DNA of 64,000 bases, taken from the NCBI GenBank assembly GCA_024998595.1, contig JACOEK010000001.1, forward strand, positions 496,001 through 560,000, given 5' to 3'. The stretch is from Nitrospira sp. Lineage in GTDB: Bacteria; Nitrospirota; Nitrospiria; Nitrospirales; Nitrospiraceae. This document shows, one piece after another, positions 8,209 to 15,847 of this stretch. The notes beneath the pieces were generated by a model. The model was not told where the DNA came from. It saw only the letters and a program-made list of their open reading frames with translations, and did not search any database. Each line of letters begins with the position of its first letter. Positions within the stretch are counted from its first letter, which is position 1. The position numbers were made by a program, and so were the translations under genes.

Positions 8209-8237
8209 TTGTCATCCGGCCGCGAGTTGGGTAGACT
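8209..8237 (+). promoter_or_regulatory. Probable sigma70-type promoter of the lipoprotein gene
   Basis: TTGTCA (8209-8214), a 17-base spacer and TAGACT (8232-8237), about 43 bases before the GTG start at 8280. Confidence 0.5.
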
Positions 8238-8279
8238 GGGCGCGTTTTAGTAAGGCCACATACTGACAGGGAGGCATGT

Positions 8280-8930
8280 GTGATTGCACAGGGATGTCGA
8301 ATCGCGAGTCAGGTCTGTATTGCGGTGGGATTGGCGCTACTCTGGGGTTGTGCCGGAACCGGAGAAATGGTGTCGCTCAATGTGCAGCCGCAGCAACCGT
8401 TTGTGCAGAGCGGCCAGCCTGAGCCGCTGAAGATCGTCATCGAGCCGTTTGAAGACCATCGCGCGGACAAAACGAAGATCGGCCAACGCACTCATTTAGG
8501 CGGTGGGGTCACAAATTTCAATGTCAGCGGGGGATCGCCAGGAGTCACGATCGCCGAAGCCTTGGCTGAGGCGTTGCGTTGGAAGGGGTGGAACCGCCGT
8601 GGCTGGGATGCGCGCGTCGTGCAGTCGGGCGTGGGGGTCTCGGGCGCCGATATCGTCATCGGCGGAGAAATTCGGGATTTTGCTGCCAACGCCAAGAGCC
8701 GCGTGTTCAACACGAAATTAACGGGCGAGAGTCGCCTGGTGATTCGAGCCAAGAATATGGCGGACGACAGCAGCACGCAACGCAATCTGCAGGGCGAACA
8801 GAGCAAGCTGGTGTTCTGGTTCACCAGCGAAGATGTCGAGACCCTCATGTCCGCCCTGTTGCAGGACGGCATTGAGCGGTTTATCGCCGATACGAAGATT
8901 GAGGGCCGCGCGCTGAAGTCGGCCAAGTGA
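8280..8930 (+). CDS. YajG-like lipoprotein
   Basis: This 216-residue protein has a lipoprotein signal peptide: hydrophobic residues 10-22 followed by the lipobox LLWGC, with acylation expected at Cys24. The GTG start at 8280 is preceded by GGGAGG at good spacing; overlapping ATG and GTG codons are in other frames. The body (IVIEPFEDHRADKTKIGQR, then GADIVIGGEIRDF) resembles the YajG family of uncharacterised outer-membrane lipoproteins. Two plus-strand hypothetical genes flank it. Function unknown, location probably periplasmic face of a membrane. Confidence 0.7.
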   Translation: MIAQGCRIASQVCIAVGLALLWGCAGTGEMVSLNVQPQQPFVQSGQPEPLKIVIEPFEDHRADKTKIGQRTHLGGGVTNFNVSGGSPGVTIAEALAEALRWKGWNRRGWDARVVQSGVGVSGADIVIGGEIRDFAANAKSRVFNTKLTGESRLVIRAKNMADDSSTQRNLQGEQSKLVFWFTSEDVETLMSALLQDGIERFIADTKIEGRALKSAK

Positions 8931-8975
8931 GGCATCCCAGGTTCGACAGCGGCGCGGAGACCGCGGAGGAGCGTT

Positions 8976-10037
8976 GTGCGTGAACGCCGCTGGGAAACCG
9001 CCGGCCGGCTGACCTTTCAGGAGATCCTGGCTGTCGGCGAGCGCCTGGGAGCCTTGGGCCTCAAGCCGGCCCATCCTGCTAAGGACGTGATCTGCTACGT
9101 CGAAGATTGGGTGGTTGAGTCCCCCCAGGCCTTCGATCAGCTCGATCATTGGGCCACGGAAGACGTCACGCTCCTCCACATCCGCGAGGCCTGGCAGGGA
9201 GATTTTTTTCTGCTGGCGGGCGGGTACCACACCGTGTACCAGCGCTTTCAGGATGTCGGCACCTACTGTTCGATCAGCCATCCCTGGCGCACCAAACCCG
9301 GCCTGCGATTTCATCATCCCACCTCCATGTTCTGGCTGGGGTTCCGTCACAACCATGCCTTTATCCGGGTGCGCCTCCATACGCAGGAGGTCGTGACGCC
9401 GGGCGAAACGCGCGAAGATGCGCGGCGGGCCGAATGGGTGGATGAGCGGCGAGCGATCTTTCTCGACGCCATCAACACGCTGGACCTGCCGGTGGAAACA
9501 TCTGTCGACAAGGGCAACCTCGTGCTGACGCCCGCGGATCCGGCGACGCCCTTTTTCTGTTCCTGGCCGGATGCCTTCGGCCCCTGCCAGTTCGAGTACA
9601 ACTCGCTGGACGCCTATGAGTTTCTCGTGCCGGCGAGCCGGTTGGCCGCTACCTTTGCGCCGCAGCTGGCTGGCGTGCGGGTCTATCTCACAGGGTTTTC
9701 CGAACAGGCGCTGGACGCCTTTGCCGCGGTGCAACCCGGCTTCCGGTCTGTCTACCGCTGCTCCGTGCATTGCGCGCTGGAGGAATTGCCGGAAGTCTTG
9801 GCGACCATCGAGCCGCAGGGGCGTCTCTACAGTACCCTCTGTGAGTTCCAGACGCAGGAATTGATGCCTGAAGGGGAGGATGCCTCGGCCATCATCGGGA
9901 TTGTGGGCACAGCCGGAGGTTTTCAATTGGAGGCTCGGCTCAATTGCGCTCCGTTGCCAGAGGACCATATGGCCGGGTGGTTAGAACGACTGTTGGGTAT
10001 GGCGGTCGTCTATGCGCCCCTCCCTCCCTTCATGTGA
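8976..10037 (+). CDS. Hypothetical protein, 353 residues
   Basis: The product starts at GTG 8976, with GGAGG 6 bases upstream. It is soluble, rich in Trp, His and Phe, and has no signal peptide or recognised domain. Segments such as FRHNHAFIRVRLHTQEVVTPGETREDARRAEW are cut by no obvious repeat. A large antisense frame covers it but is a GC-codon shadow. It lies 45 bases after the lipoprotein gene, and three palindromic repeats follow its stop. I do not recognise the family. Confidence 0.55.
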   Translation: MRERRWETAGRLTFQEILAVGERLGALGLKPAHPAKDVICYVEDWVVESPQAFDQLDHWATEDVTLLHIREAWQGDFFLLAGGYHTVYQRFQDVGTYCSISHPWRTKPGLRFHHPTSMFWLGFRHNHAFIRVRLHTQEVVTPGETREDARRAEWVDERRAIFLDAINTLDLPVETSVDKGNLVLTPADPATPFFCSWPDAFGPCQFEYNSLDAYEFLVPASRLAATFAPQLAGVRVYLTGFSEQALDAFAAVQPGFRSVYRCSVHCALEELPEVLATIEPQGRLYSTLCEFQTQELMPEGEDASAIIGIVGTAGGFQLEARLNCAPLPEDHMAGWLERLLGMAVVYAPLPPFM

Positions 10038-10039
10038 GC

Positions 10040-10162
10040 CCGGCGGCTGAAACTGATCCCCAGCTTCGTTCTCGGTCGTTCCGGTCCCTCAACATACGGG
10101 AGAGTACGCCTCGGGTCCTTCACTCCCTGCGGCCTAGCTGGATGATCAGTTTGAGCCGCCGG
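10040..10162 (+). repeat. 120-bp palindromic 3'-UTR repeat, copy B
   Basis: The left end CCGGCGGCTGAAACTGATC pairs with the right end GATCAGTTTGAGCCGCCGG. That is 18 of 19 positions, although the arm sequence differs from other copies, so base pairing rather than sequence is kept. It starts 2 bases after the TGA at 10037. Confidence 0.85.
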
Positions 10163-10167
10163 ATCCT

Positions 10168-10286
10168 GGATATTGAAAACGGTTCCCGGCGGCGTTCTCG
10201 CTTCGCTCCAGGGCTCGACGTATCAGAAACGTACGCCTCGCCCTCTCACTCGCTGCGGCCTGGCCGGACAACCATTTTGAGCATCC
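10168..10286 (+). repeat. 120-bp palindromic repeat, copy C
   Basis: The left end is GGATATTGAAAACGGTT and the right end is AACCATTTTGAGCATCC. It has the internal GGCGTTCTCG, CTCGACGTA, ACGTACGCCTC and GCTGCGGCCTGG blocks. It lies 5 bases after copy B in the same orientation. Confidence 0.8.
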
Positions 10287-10298
10287 TGTAGGGGCGCC

Positions 10299-10462
10299 GG
10301 CAGATGAACATGGCCCCCAGCTGCGTTCTCGAGTCGAAGAAATTCTCGACGTACCGCAACGGGTACGCCTCCGGTTCTTTCTCCCCTGCGGCCTTGCCTG
10401 GTCAAGGCGCGTCTCGGCGCGCCGGGGCCGGGCGGGTAAGATGGTCGCCGTGTTGAGCCGCC
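10299..10462 (+). repeat. 120-bp palindromic repeat, copy D with internal insertion
   Basis: The left end GGCAGATGAACATGGC pairs imperfectly with GCCGTGTTGAGCCGCC at 10447-10462. The internal GCTGCGTTCTCGAGTCG, CGACGTACC and GGGTACGCCTCC blocks are conserved. About 45 extra bases, very GC-rich, lie before the right arm. The remaining 10463-10594 holds no gene that I can support. Confidence 0.65.
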
Positions 10463-10594
10463 GGGTGAAATGCGAGGGAATGGTGTTGTTCTGCGATAAG
10501 TGCTCGGCTCCGTCTGACACAGCCGCGGCCTTTCATTTGGGCCCCGATTTCGCTCTTCGTTTGACAATCGCCTGCGTCTCCTGAAATCTAGGGC

Positions 10595-11707
10595 ATGGTC
10601 TCATTACAACGTTTCCAATCGGTTCTGGGTAAGCCCTACCTGCCGCCGTTGTTTTTCTTCAGTGGCGTGACCTATGACACGCTCGTGTTGACGCGCATCG
10701 ACCGTCTGCGGGACAACCTGTTGCTGTTAGCGTACCTGAGCCTGCTGGGTTTTCTGATCGTCCTGACCGGGCGCTTGGGAACGCAGGAGGCCACGGTTGA
10801 CGATCTCCCGCCGAATGCGCCCTTCTTCATGAAATGGGTGGTGCAGGCCAAACCCTATGCACCGATGGCCATTCAGTTCTTGCTGGGCGGCCTGTTCAGC
10901 GCCTACGCGATTTTTTATTCCAGAAGCGCCACTTTTGCTGGAACCGCCGTATTTTTCTGTGTCTTGGTGGCCTTTCTGGTGGCCAACGAATTTCTCCGCA
11001 GCCGGTTGTCGAACGTGCAACTGCTGGTGAGCCTCTACGCCCTCGTCTGTTTTGCGTTTTTTACCTTCTTCTTCCCGGTCATGACCGGCTGGATGAATGC
11101 GGCGATCTTTCTGGCCGGAGCTGCGGTGACTGTGCTGGTGGTCTTGCGTGTCGTGCAGTTGATCTATTGGAAGAACTCCGAGCGTACGAGGCGCGAGGCG
11201 ATGTGGGCCGGTGCGCCGGCCATCGGCCTCATTGGTCTGCTGGTCGGCTTCTATTTCTTGAACTGGATTCCACCGGTGCCGCTCTCGCTCAAGCACGGCG
11301 GGATGTATCACGAAGTAAAACGCTCGGGCGACCGGTATGAATTGAGTTTTGAGAAATCGTGGTACGAGGTGTGGAAAGCGTCGGACAATGTGATGCCGGC
11401 CGACGATCCGGTTTATTGTTTCACGGCGGTGTTCGCGCCGGTGGCGCTCAAGACTACGATCTACCATCACTGGTATTACCGTCCCGAGGCCGGGCAGCCC
11501 TTCACCGATGCCGACCGCATTCCGCTCAAGATTTCCGGCGGACGGGAAGGAGGCTATCGCGCCTACACGTTCAAGGAGGGGCTTGATCCGGGGGATTGGC
11601 GGGTCGACGTGGAAGCCGAAGACGGGCGAGTCATCGGCCGGGTGGCGGTCAAGGTATTGGACAAGACGACAGTCGGGCCGCTGTCATTGACGACGGTGGT
11701 GTATTAG
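10595..11707 (+). CDS. DUF2914 membrane protein
   Basis: This 370-residue protein has about eight transmembrane segments in residues 30-245, followed by a soluble domain of about 110 residues (from about 260) that matches DUF2914. Recognisable parts are VYCFTAVFAPVALKTTIYHHWYY and GLDPGDWRVDVEAEDGRVIG near the end, as in DUF2914 proteins. The C-terminal domain probably lies in the periplasm. A perfect TTGACA is at 10561-10566 but the -10 is poor. The gene follows three stacked palindromic repeats. The biochemical role of the family is unknown. Confidence 0.75.
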   Translation: MVSLQRFQSVLGKPYLPPLFFFSGVTYDTLVLTRIDRLRDNLLLLAYLSLLGFLIVLTGRLGTQEATVDDLPPNAPFFMKWVVQAKPYAPMAIQFLLGGLFSAYAIFYSRSATFAGTAVFFCVLVAFLVANEFLRSRLSNVQLLVSLYALVCFAFFTFFFPVMTGWMNAAIFLAGAAVTVLVVLRVVQLIYWKNSERTRREAMWAGAPAIGLIGLLVGFYFLNWIPPVPLSLKHGGMYHEVKRSGDRYELSFEKSWYEVWKASDNVMPADDPVYCFTAVFAPVALKTTIYHHWYYRPEAGQPFTDADRIPLKISGGREGGYRAYTFKEGLDPGDWRVDVEAEDGRVIGRVAVKVLDKTTVGPLSLTTVVY

Positions 11708-11970
11708 TCACGATGAGGCATTGGACAGACGTCGAAGTGCTCGAGCAGCGTGACAGCGACTGCCATGTCGCTCAAAGGGGCGATCGGGCCCAGCCTCATG
11801 CGTCGCTTCCTCCACGGCTAGGGAGACCATTCATTTCCGCTCGGTTTCCCCTGACGATTATGACGACCTCGGCGTGAACCGTCTGCGTATAGAAGAAACC
11901 TGGTCGCTGGCGGATGGTACACTGTAAAAATCTTCACTTCGTATGTACTCAGTGCCAGGGAGGCCCTTGT

Positions 11971-12870
11971 ATGATTCGTCGCCAGATTGGCGTGATGCTC
12001 TTGTTGCTGGCAGTGGTTGTCAGCTTCCCTGCCTTGCCGGCTCTTGCCGATGAGCCAAAACCGGCGGCGCTGTCCTGGATCATGGGGCCCGCCGAGGCCA
12101 AGTTGGGCGATCAGGCCCTGCTGAAGCTCCCGCAAGGCTATCAATTCCTTGGAGCGCAAGAGACGCAAGCGTTGTTGAAGAGAATGGGGAACTTCCCGTC
12201 CGGTTCCGAGTTGGGATTGATCACCGCGACGGGTGAGGGGGAACAGTGGTTTATGGTCGTTCGATATATCGATGCGGGCTACGTGAAGGATGACGAGGCG
12301 GCTAATTGGGATGCCGATGCGCTGATGACTTCCATTAAGGAAGGCACGGAAGAAGACAACAAGACTCGGCAGGCGCAAGGTTTTCCGCCGCTGATCATTC
12401 GTGGTTGGGAAGAGAAGCCGCACTACGACAAGGTTGCGAACAAGGTGGTCTGGGCGATCTCGGCGCAGGAGCGGGAATCGGCAGTGGGGGTCAATTACAA
12501 CACGTTAGCTTTAGGGCGGCAGGGGTATCTGAGCATGAACATGGTGGGGTCGCTCGAGCAGCTGCCGATGCTGAAACCGCACGTCAGCCAGCTGTTGGCC
12601 AATGTAGAATTCGTCGAAGGGAAGCGGTACACCGACTTCAACAGCACGACCGACAAGGTCGCAGCGGTGGGCTTGTCGGCGCTCATCGCCGGCGCAGCCA
12701 TCAAGTCAGGCCTGTTGGCGAAACTCTGGGCCTTTATTATTCCCTTGGTGGTGGCGGGAAAGAAATTGTTGATGCTGTTGGTGATTGCGCTCGGCGGATT
12801 GGCCGCGAAATACCTCAAGAAGAAACCCCAGCCTGAACAGCCTGGCGGTGGCGGAGGAGTGTCGTCGTGA
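11971..12870 (+). CDS. DUF2167 membrane protein
   Basis: The start at ATG 11971 is chosen because GGGAGG precedes it by 7 bases and a clean signal peptide follows (residues 1-27, ending ALADEP). The 299-residue product has an exported domain with the family-typical WIMGPAEAKLGDQALLKLPQG, NFPSGSELGLI and WAISAQ(E) segments. Two hydrophobic helices follow near residues 225-275, and a Lys/Pro/Gly tail. This is the DUF2167 family of membrane proteins of unknown function. Its stop overlaps the start of an M50 metalloprotease gene by 4 bases (GTGA), implying coupled translation and possibly a functional pair. Confidence 0.8.
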   Translation: MIRRQIGVMLLLLAVVVSFPALPALADEPKPAALSWIMGPAEAKLGDQALLKLPQGYQFLGAQETQALLKRMGNFPSGSELGLITATGEGEQWFMVVRYIDAGYVKDDEAANWDADALMTSIKEGTEEDNKTRQAQGFPPLIIRGWEEKPHYDKVANKVVWAISAQERESAVGVNYNTLALGRQGYLSMNMVGSLEQLPMLKPHVSQLLANVEFVEGKRYTDFNSTTDKVAAVGLSALIAGAAIKSGLLAKLWAFIIPLVVAGKKLLMLLVIALGGLAAKYLKKKPQPEQPGGGGGVSS

Positions 12871-13580
12871 AAGTTCTCCTGCTGCTTTTGGGCGGCCTCA
12901 AGTTGGGCAAGATCGCACTTACCGGCGGGACTATGCTCCTGTCGATGGTGGTCTACAGTTTTATCTTCGGCTGGTGGTATGCGGTAGGGTTCGTGTTGCT
13001 GATTCTGTTTCACGAGCTGGGGCATTACGCTGCCGCCAAACAGCGCAACCTGAATGTGGGAGCCCCGACCTTCATTCCCTTCGTCGGTGCCTGGATTCAG
13101 CTCAAAGAGCAGCCGATGGACGTGGAAACTGAGGCCTATGTGGGCATCGCCGGGCCGGTCGCCGGCACCGTGGCTGCCGTGGCCTGTTATTACGCAGCTG
13201 AATATACTCAGAGCCAATTGATGTTAGCCTTGGCCTATGCCGGGTTCATGATCAACCTGTTCAACCTTATTCCGTTGTCCCCACTGGACGGCGGACGTAT
13301 CACGGCCATTATCTCACCCAAGGTCTGGTGGCTGGGCGTACCGATCCTGATCGGTCTCTTCGTCATGAATCACAGCCCCATGCTGCTCTTGATCGCCATC
13401 ATGGCTCTCCCGCACCTCATGTCGACCTTCCGGGGCGGTCCTCCCGGCTTGCCGGAGCGGTACTATGACGTTCCGCTCGCCACCAGGGTCAGTTATGGCC
13501 TGTACTACCTCGGCCTCGCCGCATTTCTTGGTATCATGAGTTATGAGACGCACCTGCTGCTGCCCTCCGGACGAGGCTAA
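12867..13580 (+). CDS. M50 family intramembrane metalloprotease (site-2 protease)
   Basis: This 237-residue multi-pass membrane protein has the zinc motif HELGH in a membrane segment near residue 50, and the second motif NLIPLSPLDGGR near 140, where Asp supplies the third zinc ligand. These are diagnostic of site-2 proteases, which cleave transmembrane substrates. It lacks PDZ and CBS domains, so it is a minimal type like SpoIVFB-related Rip proteins. The GTG start overlaps the DUF2167 gene by 4 bases, making that protein a candidate partner or substrate; this is inference only. Confidence 0.85.
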   Translation: MKVLLLLLGGLKLGKIALTGGTMLLSMVVYSFIFGWWYAVGFVLLILFHELGHYAAAKQRNLNVGAPTFIPFVGAWIQLKEQPMDVETEAYVGIAGPVAGTVAAVACYYAAEYTQSQLMLALAYAGFMINLFNLIPLSPLDGGRITAIISPKVWWLGVPILIGLFVMNHSPMLLLIAIMALPHLMSTFRGGPPGLPERYYDVPLATRVSYGLYYLGLAAFLGIMSYETHLLLPSGRG

Positions 13581-13622
13581 TAGAATTCTTCACCACAGTC
13601 ACGTTTCCTCGGGTTGGCTCCT

Positions 13623-14333
13623 GTGAACACGTTCACGGCCGAGGTGACCTGCATTCAGGACCTGACCCACGATGTACGGGCGATTGAGCTGCGCTTGCTC
13701 GAACCAGACAGCCTCTCGTTTAAGGCCGGGCAGTTCGTGTCGTTCGAGGTGCCGAAGGAAGGGCAGCCTCGCCCCGTCACCAGACCCTACTCAATCGCGT
13801 CGCCGCCGGGGCAGCGAGATCGAATCCTCCTGGTTCTCAATCTTGTCCAGGGTGGACCAGGTTCTGAGTATCTCTTCAGTTTACGGGAGGGATCGCGAAC
13901 CTCTTTCAAGGGGCCGGCGGGCGCGTTCTATCTCCGGGACGATGGGGCCAGGGATCTGTTGTTTGTGGCGACGGGAACCGGCATCGCGCCTCTGCGGAGC
14001 ATGATTCTGGCGCAATTACAGCGAGAGCCAAACCGGCCGGTTACGCTCTTCTGGGGGCTACGCAGCCAGCAGGATCTGTATTGGCAGGATGAATGGGCCG
14101 CGCTGGCCGCGATACATTCGAATCTGACCGTGGTGACGACACTCTCCCGGCCCGAACCGGGGTGGCAGGGGCCGACCGGGCGTGTGACGACGCTGGTTGA
14201 TGAGCGGGTCAGATCCGTTGCGAACCTTGCAGTGTATCTGTGCGGGGGAAGCGGAATGATCAAGGATGTGACGGCCCGGATCAATGCCAAGGGGTTGTGC
14301 CCGGTGTATCGCGAAAAGTACTACGACGAGTGA
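13623..14333 (+). CDS. FAD/NAD(P)-binding oxidoreductase (ferredoxin-NADP reductase type)
   Basis: The likely start is GTG 13623 (236 residues); an in-frame TTG at 13614 is an alternative, and neither has a strong ribosome site. The FAD-binding beta-barrel carries RPYSIASPPG (family motif RxYS), near residue 60. The NAD(P)-binding half has VATGTGIAPLRSM near 120 and YLCGGSGMIKDV near 205. These match the FNR-like flavin reductase family. It probably shuttles electrons between NAD(P)H and an iron-sulfur or other acceptor that is not encoded nearby. Repeat copy E begins just after the stop. Confidence 0.82.
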   Translation: MNTFTAEVTCIQDLTHDVRAIELRLLEPDSLSFKAGQFVSFEVPKEGQPRPVTRPYSIASPPGQRDRILLVLNLVQGGPGSEYLFSLREGSRTSFKGPAGAFYLRDDGARDLLFVATGTGIAPLRSMILAQLQREPNRPVTLFWGLRSQQDLYWQDEWAALAAIHSNLTVVTTLSRPEPGWQGPTGRVTTLVDERVRSVANLAVYLCGGSGMIKDVTARINAKGLCPVYREKYYDE

Positions 14334-14334
14334 C

Positions 14335-14452
14335 GGCCGATGAAAGAGGCCGCCAACGGCGTTCTCGCGTCGCTCACTCCTTCGACGTACCAGAACAGTA
14401 CGCCTCAGTCGTTCGCTCGCTGCGGCCCTGTTCGCGACCTCTTTGATCGGCC
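14335..14452 (+). repeat. 120-bp palindromic 3'-UTR repeat, copy E
   Basis: The left end GGCCGATGAAAGAGGCCG pairs with CGACCTCTTTGATCGGCC. The internal GGCGTTCTCG, CGACGTACC, AGTACGCCTC and CTGCGGCCCTG blocks are shared with the other copies. It starts 1 base after the reductase stop codon. Confidence 0.82.
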
Positions 14453-14484
14453 TGGGCGCTTTCTACCTTCCAAAGGCAAGAGGT

Positions 14485-14670
14485 CTAGGCAGTCTGGGCC
14501 GTTCGCTTGGTCGTATGTTGAAAGACGCACTTGGGGCAGGTGTAGTGAATGAACTGGTCACCCGCGACCAGACGTTTGGTCATGGCCACTTTGCACCAGG
14601 TGCACAGGCGGTCGGGCAATTCAGCGGTCGGGGTCGAGGCGTTCGGTTGCGATGCGGATGTGTCAGTCAT
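14485..14670 (-). CDS. Small zinc-ribbon protein
   Basis: This 61-residue protein starts at ATG 14670; other in-frame ATGs at 14679 and 14715 would lengthen it. A Ser/Thr/Pro-rich N-terminus is followed by CTWC and CPKC knuckles spaced about 20 residues apart, a classic zinc-ribbon pattern. It has no Shine-Dalgarno site, and a TTGACA lies on its strand at 14701-14706, so translation may be leaderless. It is alone on this strand, between plus-strand genes. Function unknown. Confidence 0.6.
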   Translation of the reverse strand: MTDTSASQPNASTPTAELPDRLCTWCKVAMTKRLVAGDQFIHYTCPKCVFQHTTKRTAQTA

Positions 14671-14677
14671 GGCCGGC

Positions 14678-14706
14678 ATTTTCGCTAAGGGTTGAGAGTT
14701 TGTCAA
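14678..14706 (-). promoter_or_regulatory. Possible promoter for the small zinc-ribbon gene
   Basis: On the minus strand TTGACA (14701-14706) and GAAAAT (14678-14683) are separated by 17 bases. The expected transcript start is next to the ATG at 14670. Confidence 0.35.
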
Positions 14707-14741
14707 TGTGCGCAAACCCGAAGAAATTTCGGAGATAAATA

Positions 14742-14770
14742 TTTACAGGGTTTCAATCGTTGAGTATATT
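14742..14770 (+). promoter_or_regulatory. Probable sigma70-type promoter of the SpeD-like gene
   Basis: TTTACA (14742-14747), a 17-base spacer and TATATT (14765-14770), about 50 bases before the ATG at 14823. Confidence 0.5.
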
Positions 14771-14822
14771 GCAAACATGTGCTTCCACTCCCACCATCCC
14801 CAACAGAAAGGTCATATCGCAT

Positions 14823-15266
14823 ATGCACAACGCCGAAGGTGCCACTTCAGACGACATCTCATCATCTTCAGCCAGGGTTGCTGACTCCGCGGTCCATCCG
14901 GACTCTGTCGGACCCGGCAAAGCCTGGGGCATTTGCACCTCTGTTGACCTCCACGATTGCATCCCCGAACGCATTCGCGATGCCAAACAAATCGAAGCTT
15001 ACGTTGTGCAGCTCTGCGAGCTGATCGAGATGAAGCGATATGGCGCGTGCCAGATCGTCAATTTCGGCGAAGGCCGCGTAGCGGGCTATAGCATGGTGCA
15101 GTTGATCGAAACCTCCTTGATCAGCGGGCATTTCGCCAACGACACCAATAGCGCCTATCTCGATATCTTCAGTTGCAAGGGATACGAGCCGGCCGTCGTC
15201 GAAGAGTTTTCCAAGGCCTTCTTCGGCGCCCGTCGTTCGAGCCACCGGGCCATGTTGCGGTACTAG
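14823..15266 (+). CDS. S-adenosylmethionine decarboxylase (SpeD)-like protein lacking the expected cleavage serine
   Basis: From ATG 14823 the product is 147 residues, close to prokaryotic SpeD after a 35-residue polar N-terminal extension. By eye the core aligns with SpeD: WGICTSVDLHDC, then VQLIETSLISGHF (residues 92-104), AYLDIFSCKGYEP with Cys118, and a short C-terminal helix. SpeD enzymes self-cleave at a Ser in an HS-F motif to create the pyruvoyl cofactor. Here the aligned residues read GHF, so His103 replaces that Ser, though Ser101 is close. It may therefore be a non-processing or neofunctionalised homologue. An SCP2 protein gene follows 59 bases later. Confidence 0.65.
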   Translation: MHNAEGATSDDISSSSARVADSAVHPDSVGPGKAWGICTSVDLHDCIPERIRDAKQIEAYVVQLCELIEMKRYGACQIVNFGEGRVAGYSMVQLIETSLISGHFANDTNSAYLDIFSCKGYEPAVVEEFSKAFFGARRSSHRAMLRY

Positions 15267-15325
15267 ATCGATCCCTCCTGGATCTCGGCCCCGGCAGGTC
15301 TGTTCTCCTGCCGGGGCTCCAAGTC

Positions 15326-15670
15326 ATGAAGCCATCACCACCTAAAACCGTCCGCGCATTCTTCTCGACCCTCGCGGACAAGCTGGATCCTGAGGCGGCC
15401 GAAGGACTGGATGTCGTGTACCAGTTCGATTTGAACGGAGCCGACGGGGGACAGTATCAGCTCCAGATCAAGGACGGGGCCTGCCAAGTGTCCGAGGGCA
15501 CCCACCCCGATCCGAATGTGACGCTGGCAATGTCAGGTGAAGATTGTCTGCGAGTGTTGAACGGCCAGGTCAGCGGCACCATGATCGCCATGACCGGTCG
15601 GCTCCGCATCAGCGGAGAGATGGGCCTAGCGCTTCAGCTGGCGTCGCTCTTTCCAAGCCTAAGGCCCTAG
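15326..15670 (+). CDS. SCP2 sterol-binding domain protein
   Basis: This 114-residue protein is made of a single SCP2-like lipid-binding domain. Typical features are an N-terminal helix with FFSTLADKLDPEAAEGL, a central YQFDLNGADGG(Q)YQLQIKDG sheet, the PNVTLAMSGEDCLRVLNGQ segment and the final GRLRISGEMGLALQLASLF helix. Such proteins bind hydrophobic ligands such as sterols, hopanoids or acyl chains in the cytoplasm. It follows the SpeD-like gene on the same strand, so co-transcription is likely. No enzyme domain is fused to it. Confidence 0.85.
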   Translation: MKPSPPKTVRAFFSTLADKLDPEAAEGLDVVYQFDLNGADGGQYQLQIKDGACQVSEGTHPDPNVTLAMSGEDCLRVLNGQVSGTMIAMTGRLRISGEMGLALQLASLFPSLRP

Positions 15671-15800
15671 CCCGGACTATTCACGAATACCTGCTGCGTT
15701 GTTCCATCTTCCCGTCCGGCGGCGCTATTCTCGCTCGGCCTCAGTCGCCGTGTTTCTTGCGGCTTTGCTGGACAGCCTGCAAAGCCTAGGACATCAGGCC
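15668..15800 (+). repeat. Possible divergent relative of the palindromic repeat
   Basis: Directly after the SCP2 stop codon comes GCCCGGACTATTCACGAATA, then CTGCTGCGTTGTTCC and later CTTGCGGCTTTGCTGGAC. The second and third blocks resemble the GCTGCGTTCTCG and CTGCGGCCTTGCTGGAC blocks of the 120-bp family. The arms are not preserved, so membership is uncertain. Confidence 0.35.
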
Positions 15801-15847
15801 ATCTCTTTCGAGAGTGGTGTGATCCGTTGCCTCTACCGAGGATTTTA

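Noticed and set aside
8718-9968. 416-residue minus-strand frame antisense to the 8976-10037 gene
   Set aside because: No ribosome site or motif, and it overlaps two plus-strand genes that each have good ribosome-binding sites; it is a codon-bias shadow.
10040-10462. CRISPR array
   Set aside because: The repeats are about 120 bp, palindromic, diverged and adjacent without unique spacers, and other copies are dispersed; no cas genes are present.
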